Of a DNA stretch of 64,000 bases, positions 23,701 to 35,700 are shown piece by piece. Source of the DNA: Haliotis asinina (lineage: Eukaryota > Mollusca > Gastropoda > Lepetellida > Haliotidae). How positions within the stretch are numbered: position 1 is the stretch's first letter; every line of letters starts with the position of its first letter. The translations under genes and the position numbers were made by a program. Under the pieces are notes generated by a model. That model did not search any database. It saw only the letters and a list, made by a program, of their open reading frames with translations, and was not told the origin of the DNA. The stretch lies in NCBI RefSeq assembly GCF_037392515.1, contig NC_090280.1, positions 59,285,504 through 59,349,503 on the forward strand, given 5' to 3'.

Positions 23701-26700
23701 GGTAGACTGACTTACAGCCGTGTTCTGGTGTAGTCTGTATCAAGGTGCCCTGATGGGAGACCACCTTGGTAGACTGACTTACAGCCATGTTCTGGTGTAG
23801 TCTGTATCAAGGTGCCTTGATGGGAGACCACCTTGGTAGACTGACTTACAGCCGTGTTCTGGTGTAGTCTGTATCAAGGTGCCCTGATGGGAGACCACCT
23901 TGGTAGACTGACTTACAGCCATGTTCTGGTGTAGTCTGTATCAAGGTGCCCTGATGGGAGACCACCTTGGTAGACTGACTTACAGCCATGTTCTGGTGTA
24001 GTGTGTATCAAGGTGCCCTGATGGGAGACCACCTTGGTTGACTTCCGACCAAGGCAAACTTGCACATAGTAATATAGTGACATGGCCATCCTAAGACTGT
24101 GTGGCAATTAGAGTTATAATCAGAATCACCAGGAACCTTTTCTGCAAGTGCACCCATATTGTTTAACCTTGTACCTTTAAGAAGACTTTCTATTGCCCCG
24201 TGATGTCAGATATTTCACATATTTTTAAACTTTACCTATCTCACGGCATGCACTTCTCTCTTGCTGTGACACTGAGTGGAACAATGTAAAGTTTTCGCCC
24301 AAGGCCTCTCTTGTCCATTCACTCCATGATACCCTCCTAATGAGACACCTTCCCAGCCATCAACCACAGCATGCAACACACCCCACTAGTTACCTATATG
24401 ACTCTCAACAACATTGGGAAGCCATAATAGGAAGCCTTGTTCACAGTGCAATAATGTGTTTTCCTGAGTGTTTTGTTGCGACTCATGTTGTAAGAAACAC
24501 AAGGATCTTACCTTCATGGAGTTTGATGAGCCACTAGGGTTTGCTTGTGTTGTTACTGACTACTTTTGTTATGCCACTTCACTTGATTGATGGACCCAGT
24601 CCCTCCAAGAAGTCATGTTAAAGCATCCTACTTTGTCTGCTCGCCGGTCATAATCCACTCACTTAAATGATGAGGTTTCCATGAGAGCATTGTCCAATTC
24701 TTTGTCTACCACCCATCAGTATATTTCTGCATTATGGGACCTTTGAACTACGTTCTCTGTCTCTCACTACATGGAGCAGTTATCTTGGCACTGGCTTATC
24801 TGTTTGGGGCAAGAATCAGCTGATCTCTACGCCTACTAACTTCCCACAGCGCATGCGCTGGAGCTGTTCTAGCTGTCATCATTCATCTAGCAGTAACAGG
24901 CAGCAGTCTACCTGCTTCAACACCCGTTAGAGGTTACTTCACCATCTGCTTCCCATTTGGCATTTAGAAATGTTGTCTCTTGCATTCAGCCCAAGTGGTA
25001 TTCAGCAGAACGTCCTCCGGATCATCTGCGAGGTAGTAATCGAACTCTGTTGCTTCCTATAGTCATGTTCCCTCAGCACAGACACGGCTTTCACCGAGTC
25101 ATTTGAACCAGTCTCCTATTTTTTTTTTTTTTTTTTTTCCAACGGTTAGACCTGGTAGTCTTAGTACTTCACCACCGAGATGCCACTCTTTGACTCATTC
25201 ACATTCAACGAAGAATGTGCCTCCATCTACTTCATTAAGAACAGTTCTTCAATCGATTTCACCTCCTTGATTTTCCTTTTCTACACACTCGACCTGTCAA
25301 CATAGATCTATACAATTGACCTCTGCCTATCGTTCAAGATCAAGGGATCAACATGCTCATTGAGATACTCACCTTCCTCAATCCCGATCTCCTCAGCTTC
25401 ATGCTGGTCACCATTAGTGCGTCTTCTCCCAGTTCATCCCTTCTCAAGACATAGATATAGTTCTAATGCCAGATCTACACTTAGGAGTTCCAATTATAGA
25501 TCTCAGCATGCTACGACTTCTGAAACGGGCTCCTGCCTCTTCACATCTCCCTACTAGGACTGTACCAGATTCCTGGACTCCAGTGCAGGGAACTGTCCTT
25601 CCCCTAGAGCTGGCTGCAATGATGAGTGTTGTTCTACCGCTTGGAATGAGCGGTCTGCTCACTCAACAGAGAGTGTTCCATCTCTCAGACCACCTATTGG
25701 GGCGCCTGGTTTGATATACCACCAGATCCTCCATCTCAGCACTTTCAGGTGTAGTTTCCCCAGAGGGAAGTTTTCACTGAACCAGCTTTCACATTCATCA
25801 ATTAGTAGCATTTGTCTACGAACCATGGCTGCATCCAATTGGCTTGCACCAAACCAAACTGGCATTCCATGAACCAGAGTTCAATGAGCCAGCATTCATC
25901 GAATCAGCAGTCACTGAATCTATGTTCTTTGACTTAGCTAGCCATCTTATGGTTCAACAAACTACTCTTAGTATAATCGTCAAACCTTAGCATTAATCAC
26001 AACGTCATTTAACTGATTCTCCTGCACAGCAATGCCTATCTCATCAGAATCACATCGTCAGACTGATTCGCCACCTCATCCCCATACTAAAAAGCAGATC
26101 GATCTGAACGTCATCACCAAAACGTCAGGCCCAAGTGCCAGAACGCAGATCCAACAGCATTCTCTGATTCAACAGTGTTCAGCGAACCGTCAGTATTTAC
26201 CAAACTCCAAACTACCATCTTTTGCCGAACCATGCCAAGTTGATCTACTTGCATCATTTTAAAATCAGAGTGGAAACTGCTCCCAGATTTTCCAGTCAAT
26301 GTTGTACCTTTTATCACTGCCTGAAGTAGACCTGTTCACCACAAGGTACAGAAAACAACTTCCAGAGTTCATATCATCATCCCCAGACCCCCAGCTTGGG
26401 ACTTGGATACACTGGCAATATGATTGGAGGGTCTCAACGCCAATGTGCTCTCCTCTTCAGCTCTGAGTGAGTGAGTGAGTTTTAGTTTTACGCCACACTC
26501 AGCAATATTCCAGCTATATGGCGGCGGTCTGTAAATAATCGAGTCTGGACCAGACAATCCAGTGATCAACAACATGAGCATCGATCTGTGTACTTGGGAA
26601 CCGATGACATGTGTCAACCAAGTCAGCTAGCCTGAACCACCCAATCCCGTTAGTTGCCTCTTACAAAAAGCTGAGTCACCTTTAATAGCAAGCATGGGTT

Positions 26701-29700
26701 GCTGAAGGCCTATTCTACCCCAGAACCTTCACGGGTCTCTTCAGCTCTGCTTTCATGCTTATGATAGAAGTTGTTAACCACCAGCGACAGTAACATTTAC
26801 ACTGTCCTGTACAGTCCACACAAAACACATGTGGATCACTCGCAGGAAAACACCTCTTTGCACAGCGAATGATGCCTTTTCTTGTGGCTGGTGAGCCTTC
26901 CCCAAATTTTAGACCAATGTTAGCGTTGAGCTAAGCAATACACGTTCACACTCATGTGCGACAAGAAAGAGAATGATGATTCACTATGGCAGTCAAATAG
27001 GAAGCTAGTGGGGCATGCTGCATGCTGTGGTTGACGGCTAGGAAGCTGTGCAAGGGTGAATGGACAAGAGACCTGGGGTGAAAAGTTTACATTTTTCCTT
27101 TCAGTGTCAAAGAAAGAGAGAAGTGCATACAGTGAGATAGGATAAGTTAAGAACATACAATTTCTATTGAAATTTTAATTTTTTTCTTGTGACAAACTTG
27201 TGTAGAGGAACAGTACTTTTGTATCACATTATGAATTGACCCGTGAAGGTCCCGGGGTATAATAGGTCTTCAGCAACCCGTGCTTGCCATAAAAGGCAAC
27301 TATACTTGTCGTAAGAGGCGACTAACGGGGTCGGGTGATCAGGCTCACTGACTTGGTTGACACATGTCATCAGTTCCCAATTGCGCAGATCGATGTTGTT
27401 GATCACTGGATTGTCTGGTCCAAACTCAATTACTTACAGACTGCCGCCATATAGCTGAAATATTACCAAGTGCGGTGTAAAATTAAACTCACTCACTCAC
27501 TCACATTTTTTAATCAGGATCTGAATCATTTTGGTTTCAAAATCATATGAGTCATAAGTAGCCATTGTCGGATAACATTGTTGACCAGATCAAGCACATT
27601 CATAAAAAACTGAAATAGATCACCATGATAATCATGGATTTGTCCACTGTTCAGAGTCCTCTTGTAACTGACCTGTCAACAATTAGGGGTGAAATGATAT
27701 ACCACGGTATAGTATTATAAATACTATGGTATTTTGCCTTCAGTTTGGTATACCATAATGCAATCCAAACATTCATTTTCAGTTTCTATTTATTTAACTT
27801 CTTTTTTTTTCTCATATACCAAAGCAGACTGAATTGTTAAAACAAAGGCTGTGTACCGGAATAGTTATGATACCATGTTAAGAGTGTACTGTTTCACCCC
27901 ATATCAATGATCTTGGGTTTATTGGTGCCATATCCTTGTTCATAGAAACACCCACATTCATGCATCACTTTCATTACCTGACACATTGATCTGGGATGTT
28001 GTTTAATGTCTATAATACCATGTTATTCTTACAGAAGCCCCAAGATATTCACGTCGTGTGACAAATACCACACCAAATTCAAAAGAAGTCTGCCGTATGC
28101 CTGAAACAGAGATTCCCAACTTGGTGACAGACAAGAAACCAACAGCAGCTCCCATGTTGATGGAGACAGTACTGGAAAGTGATAAAGACTCCTGTAAGTG
28201 TTGTTTGTTGTATCATGAGTGGGATAGAGACTTCATATGAATCCCAGCTGGGACTGAACCCTGTTTATTACTAATTGCTAAGGCTTGCGACAAACCAAGA
28301 TCATTTCACTTGGGACATAAACTTAATACAAAAGGGATGCTTATTTCATATCCTATAAATATTTACCCAAACCATGCCTTACTGAGACTGTTAGTGTTAA
28401 CCTAAGTATAATATTTATTTAACTTTTTCCTGTCACTCTGTAAGATGAGGGATGGAATGGACAAAGCATCTGCTTGTCACACTGGAGACTTTGGTTCGGT
28501 TCCCCACATGGGTACAATGTGTGAATGTCCCCAGGTGTGATAGTGCCTCAATATGGCTAAGGATAAGATAGGCATAACACCTCACTCAATCAATAAATAA
28601 ATAATTCAATCAACTGTATTAAGTTACTCTCCTTGCTGTTACACTAGAATAACACGACGTAACACTAGAATAATACAACATTATTTTTTCAACCTCCAGG
28701 TACACATTTTTTAACAAATATTACATCAGCAATGACTTATATGGACATTTTGGGGGTTATCTTTGAAAATGTTGAGTCACATATGCAAGAGACATGAGTC
28801 AGTTAGAAATGATATATTGTCATAAAAAATGTATAACCTGTGTCTTTTGTGTTGTGCCAGTGATAAAGATACATTTGAACGACTGAGCTAAATTATCAAA
28901 ACAGATGGCCACATGTGTATATTGAACATGACTTGTTGGATTTACATCATCAAGTTAGTACAAACTTGTATACACGAATGAGGGTGTACATTTATAAATA
29001 AATAGAGGCTGGGCGAATACATTATTACTGTAGTGGACCTTTTAGTTAAGTAGGTCAAACTGTGTATATGCTAAGTAAAATAGTATCTAAATGTTGCCAT
29101 TTCTTAGTAAAATGTCTATGTTTGTTATTTTTCATTGCAATAAACCTTTCAATATAGCACATGTCCTTAAGTAACTTGAGTAAATCTCCAAAGGATATAT
29201 CCTAAAATGTGATTTATTACTTGGCTATTTGGGGGCAGTCCATACATGATAATAAATTTAGATAGTTTCACATTAGTTATCATTCAGGAATTAAACATTG
29301 AGCCAAAACTTCTGAACAATTTGACCTTCAAAGAAGACATGTAATATATCTTCTGAGGCAGTTTTACAAAATGTACATGTTGTACACGTATCATCATCAA
29401 CTATCTTCATTTTCATTAATTTTCTTTTTGTGCAAACTATTCTGTTTGTAAATCTGTATTGAAAGTCTCAGAGCTTGCAGTCATTTGTACATTTCCTATA
29501 ATAGCTAAATAATAGGAAATGGTATTAGTAATAGTGACTTGGACTTGTTTGCCATAAATAGATCAGTCATTTGATATATTTTTACTGGCTGGTAACTGAA
29601 AACACTGTTATAATATGTCATGGCATAACCATCGAATTAAAATGAAAAGGATAAATGTTTGAAATTATTCGCGCCATCATTTATCATGGTATGTGGCGTT

Positions 29701-32700
29701 AAACAATTCACCAAACCTTTGCATCATTTACTAGCCTCCTGCCACTTGAACAGCCTATATTTCTGTGACATGAGTAAAGATGAAATGAACCTATTCATGT
29801 TTCAGCTGATTCTGACTCTGATGAGGAGCAGTCACAAGGGCAACCCAAAGCCACTGATATCAGTAACATCACGCAAGGCCAGAAGGTCAAGGTGTATGCT
29901 ATGAAAGACTTCAGTGCCCGTGCCACAGATGAGATCTCATTCAAAGCAGGTATGTACTGTATTTCCTCTGCTTTGCACTGGGACTTAATAAGATTAAGCA
30001 GTGCTTCCAGAAATAAGTGCCGGGCCTCTAATAAACGCTGGGTCTAAAATAAGTGCGGGGTATAGACCTTTGTAGTTTGCAGTTTTTCTCAAATGTATTC
30101 TCCCTTGGTGTAAAAACGAAATATATTATGTCTGGTCCCCTAAATCATAACTTATGTCATCCACATGGCACGGGTCAGTCAGTATTCTCCAGATATATAT
30201 AGAATCAGCAGTTAGGGGCTTTCATGTTCACAGACATGTATGGGATCCACTCATAAATGAATGGTTACAGGCCCCTTTGGACAATAACAACCCTTGTGAC
30301 AGGTATGCAATATCTTTATTAAAAGGCAGAACAGTAGTTGGCCATGTTCCTCGTGAATTGTCATACACACTTCATCACTTCATAAAACGAGGTGGTCATC
30401 TTATGTGCAAAGTCTTACAATCAGAACATAGATTCTGTGAGATTGCTAGTGGGTTAGAAATTCCCTGTGAATTTCATTTTCAAGGAGACAGAAAACTAGT
30501 TGGAAAAGCTAAGAAGCTGATAACGCAGCTTACGACTGTGTAATGTGAAAACAACATTCAATGTTTTTTAATCCGAGTTTGTGTTCTCTGATAACATGAA
30601 CATGATTTTTTTTGTCAAAGTGTTCTCATTTTTTTTTGCTATTGTTTATAAGATCACATAGAGGATTTCATTGTTATATATACCTCTGATTGTCATTTAC
30701 ACACTTTTGTCAAAGCTATAACAGAAGAATTATTCAATCCTTTATTTTCAAATCTGGTCAGAGTGTTTGGCAATCCTTGCAACCGTATACCAACAAGTCA
30801 GCAAATCTTTACATTTTGCATAATGTTGACAAAACAGTCCAAACAGTGTTAATGACATTCTTGATTCAAACGAATAGTATCTGAGCTCAGGCATTCCGTG
30901 TCAAGCATATTAACGAGCCTTGCATGCTCACTTTTTTTGCATTTTGTCGCTGTTTCAATCACTGAATAGTTTTGTAGTAGCAAGTCTACATTTCCTCAGG
31001 TTCAGGCCCTTAATGCCCCATCTCACTCCAGCTTCTTTCAGATATACAAGGAATTGTTCGTTACTACCAAATATATTCAGAGACAAGGCATCAGTGAGTC
31101 TGGCTGCCGTTGTACCATTAGTGATCTTAACACTACCTCAGCATACACTCACAAATATAATGGGGGTTACTTTGTGCAATGACACAATTATCCACTGAGC
31201 TAGTGTGGCCTAACATGACTACCTTCAAAGTATACTGACTCAAAACCCACACTTCCTTGTTTTACCATGTTATGATGAGTGCCAGACACATTAATAACAA
31301 GTAAAGCAGTTACCTTTTATTTTGGGTAGGGTTGGGACAATTCACTGATGCACCGATACATCACGATACATGTAAGTTTCATACAACTATCGTATCATCA
31401 ACTGGAGTATTGATTCTTAACAATAAGGAACTTTTTTACATCTTGAAAAATGCTTACATTTTAAAAGTTTGCAACTCATGTTTAACTAGCTACCAGTAGT
31501 ATCACTATGATGGTTTTGCCACAGATGTGGCTTAGTGACTTACTGATGAAAATGAAGCCTCCCAACACCCTGAAAAAAGAGCAAGGGTTGCATCTGAGAC
31601 TTCCTTTCAAGTACCACCTAGCTTGCAAGAGTTGACCCAAAGTTCCGAGCACTATCATCTCAGCTGGCTTGCCAGTGTGATGGTTAAAAGATTGAACTCA
31701 TAATACAGCATTTGAAGTTCAAGATGGGGAAGTGGCAGAAGCTTTTTGCAAAGCTGCCGAAGCCCTGCCCGCCATCTTGAGCAGCATAGTGTCTTTGCTG
31801 CTGGGATTCTTATCAAAAATGGCCACATGGCTCGGCAAGAACCTGTGGGTGGTTGTTGGCACAGCTGGCCTCCTGCACGTGGCCGGTAAAGAATTTTTAA
31901 TGAAAGGAGGCACAACCCAACCGCGATTCCACCAACCACGAGCACTGTTATATGATCGAAGTGTGGCTGATGTTCGACCTCCTTACGTGGTGATTGAATG
32001 CTACACTTCAGAGGTTTAGGTGGTGGTTTTACTAGGCCCATTTTACCTGTATGCGATGGGACGTGGTGGATGTTGATATCAGGGTTAATGCCCAACTGTT
32101 GATCAGTGGTCACGATGAGGATTTCGTTGTTGTAGCCTACTACTTTGTGGACCCTCAGTCACATGTCATTCAGAACCACATACAGTCCTATGCCGAGCAT
32201 GTAGTCGACTTTCAACCCGGCATGCTGCAAAGTGTCTTGGTATCGTATGGCAACTAGTAAATCCGCCGGTCTGGTGATGGTGTCCTCAACATTGACCACA
32301 AACTGTTTCTTCACTTCATTCATGGTCCCTGTACCCACTATGATGAAACGCATTTGCATCTGCACACCGAGCATGGCCCACACATATACGTTCTAATCAA
32401 ATCGTTCAAGCAGGTGAAGCCAGCGTGAGTAATTCCTTCCGACTTGTCCTTTATGAACATTTTCCAATATTCTTCATCTTATTGATGTTGTTCCACCTTT
32501 TGAACAGTAAAAGTGGAATCATTCATACGATCATCTTGCCACTTACTACTTTCTGGAGCAATTTGCCAACTTAGTTTACCTTTTCTCAGTAAATTATCAC
32601 TGACTTCTTTCATGGATCACTCTCCACTGTATGGAATAGCCAACCCAGAGTTCGATTCTACCAGTATACACCAATCCCTGTGCAGTTCAATTTTTAATTT

Positions 32701-35700
32701 GTTGCAAATCCACCAATCGTACAGATTGTTCAATGCATCCCACGCTTCATCTTGTGGCGCAGACCCGCGAAGGTCCCAGGGTAGAATAGGCCTTCAGCAA
32801 CCCATATGCTTGCCATAAAAGGCGACTCAGCTTGTCGTAAGAGGCGACTAACAGGATCGGGTGGTCAGGCTCGCTGACTTGGTTGACACATGTCATCAGT
32901 TCCCAATTGTGCAGATCGATGCTTATGTTGTTGATCACTGGATTGTCTGGTCCAGACTTGATTATTTACAGACCGCCGCCATATAGCTGGAATATTGCTG
33001 AGTGCGGCGTAAAACTAAACTCACTCACTCACTCTTGTGGCACAGATTTCGTTCAGGATGTGTCAGATCTGGTAGTATATGTGAAAATAGAATACAGACT
33101 GACTCAGTGAATCATGACTAATAGCATTCAAGGTCAGGCACCCTGTCATTACACACCAGACAGCAAAATTGAACTTGCTCTGCCAGAACTGCATCAGATT
33201 GTTAAATGATTGTGTACTGCTTAGACATTTGTGACTGTAAGTTCATACATTTGCAAGACATCGCTAAATTGAACACTAAAATGGGAAACCACCACATCAC
33301 CACGATTTTCAGTTGTGTGAAACCGGTTAAAGACAGTTTCTCTCTTATTTTCTTGTAGTAGAATGTAGACAGCTTGAAAATTTTAATTACATATCTTATT
33401 TTTGACGTACATCACACTCCTTGGAATCACAAGCGGAAAGCCCGTACCACTGCTGCATGTGATCGTTGACACATCGTGACGACTCACACTCTACAATATC
33501 ACCTATTACCCGTCGAATATCAGCGTAGAGAGAAACAACAACAAACTTTATCGATAATAACTGCCCCCTGTTGACAAACGGTTATTATAACGTGTATGCT
33601 GGACGATGAAATTTTTAACCTGTCGGAGCCAGTCTTAAACTCAGTGAGTCTGAGGGCACGCTCAAGTTGATGAATGAAGACCAACCCATCAAACTGGGTA
33701 GACCCTTGGCGAGAACACCAGGGTTGATGATTTAACGACATAGCACCTCAAGAAACTGTTGCCCAGCCTCATCCCTTACCGTGAACTGTGCATTCATCTC
33801 TATCAGCTGGGCACGACGGACAATGTTCAAGGCAAAAGCCCATCCACGCTGTTGAGAGCTGTGCACATGAAAACAGAAAAATCAACAACGGTTGCATCGA
33901 ATTGTTTTCGCTATGACAGTACAAGTTAACGCTGGGCAACATCACAGAATTGAAACTGTCAGTTTTAGATATAAAATATAATCCCATCCATACAGGATAA
34001 CTGAGTGTTTCAATGACTCAATCTTCGGGTCCTGGAACAGGATTGCTCCAACCTAGCAATCTTCAACATCCAGGGACATGCACTGAAAATCAACATTTAC
34101 AAATGCATCAGAGTGCCCGCCGGCAATGGATCTGGCAACGTCAGCGCCTTAAGTGAAGTCATTGACATCAGAGAAGTGAACAGCAACACATGGTACGACC
34201 TTGCTCACAATGATTAGAATGAATGGACGAAAGCTGTGGCATTCTGCGGCAAGCTGTTGGATGAACTGTCTGTTGCAACCAATCGAATTGCGCATACTTA
34301 ATCACTGTGTCCGTTTTGCCCAAATTGGTGACCACATCAGCAGTGGCTGAAACTGGAAATAGTAGACCCTCCATCATCTTATTAGTCATTTGTGTGGAAA
34401 TGTTTTGGTTTCGAAGGATCGCAAACCTTGGGGTGTACTTCAATCTATGAAGAATACTGTTGTATGCAGGGAATGTTTCGCTGAAGTTCGGTGCACGAGT
34501 AGCACAACCAATATGACTTTTCACCTACATAGCCATCATAGTGTTGATAAGAATGCAGCTTCATCCAACACAGGTAGCGTAGCGAATGTTTCCAGATTGA
34601 AAGAAAGTCAGTCAAGCCCAGGTCATACTCAACCATGTCACAGTGATATCATTTTCGAAAAAACTATCATGAAACACATAGGCAGTGTCTGTCAGTTTGC
34701 CATTGGAGGTTTGAATAGTCAAGATTTTCTAGTGATCTAGATCATCTACTCACTGTATATAATGGTCCAGGAAAGTAATACAACATTTACTTACTTGTTT
34801 GTTTATTACAATAATCTTATTGTTATACTCAAAGTCAAATACCTTGAAATAAATCATTTTAAATTTTACTACTGTGTCATTCTTACAAGCTATATGTATC
34901 ATGGTACATATCGTATCAAAGGTAAAATATCATGATACGTTTTGTGTTGTGACATTGTTTATTGTCCCAGTCCAAATTATGGGGAAGGACATGGGTGGGG
35001 ATGAAATTCCTAACTGGCACTCTCATGGTACTTCTTGTGCTCAACCTTCTGCTCATGGAACTTCTTGTGCTCAACCTTCTGCTCATGGTACTTCTTGTGC
35101 TCAACCTTCTGCTCATGGAACTTCTTGTGCTCAACCTTCTGCTCATGGAACTTCTTGTGCTCAACCTTCTGCTCATGGAACTTCTTGTGCTCAACCTTCT
35201 GCTCATGGTACTTCTTGTGCTCAACCTTCTGCTCATGGTACTTCTTGTGCTCAACCTTCTGCTCATGGTACTTCTTGTGCTCAACCTTCTGCTCATGGTA
35301 CTTCTTGTGCTCAACCTTCTGCTCATGGAACTTCTTGTGCTCAACCTTCTGCTCATGGTACTTCTTGTGCTCAACCTTCTGCTCATGGAACTTCTTGTGC
35401 TCAACCTTCTGCTCATGGTACTTCTTGTGCTCAACCTTCTGCTCATGGTACTTCTTGTGCTCAACCTTCTGCTCATGGTACTTCTTGTGCTCAACCTTCT
35501 GCTCATGGTACTTCTTGTGCTCAACCTTCTGCTCATGGAACTTCTTGTGCTCAACCTTCTGCTCATGGTACTTCTTGTGCTCAACCTTCTGCTCATGGAA
35601 CTTCTTGTGCTCAACCTTCTGCTCATGGAACTTCTTGTGCTCAACCTTCTGCTCATGGAACTTCTTGTGCTCAACCTTCTGCTCATGGAACTTCTTGTGC

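Larger units (their letters stand above)
31327..34977 (+). mobile_element. hAT-like DNA transposon, internally rearranged
   Basis: The left end gttgggacaattcactg and the right end, complement actgggacaataaacaatg, form inverted termini like those of the shorter element at 16.3 kb. Near the left end 31500-31690 includes a stretch resembling the hAT LDPRFK block (ARVDPKFRAL-like, imperfect frame). Near the right end 34390-34740 holds a BED zinc finger. Both are on the plus strand but in the wrong order for one transposase (the finger should be N-terminal), so the element is rearranged or composite. Confidence 0.45.

Noticed and set aside
22312-24039. CRISPR-like regular repeat array
   Set aside because: Units are directly contiguous with no unique spacers, and the host is an animal. 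It is a minisatellite.
31655-32113. 152-codon minus-strand frame as a host gene
   Set aside because: No host family was recognised, and it overlaps opposite-strand virus-like sequence within the fossil region.
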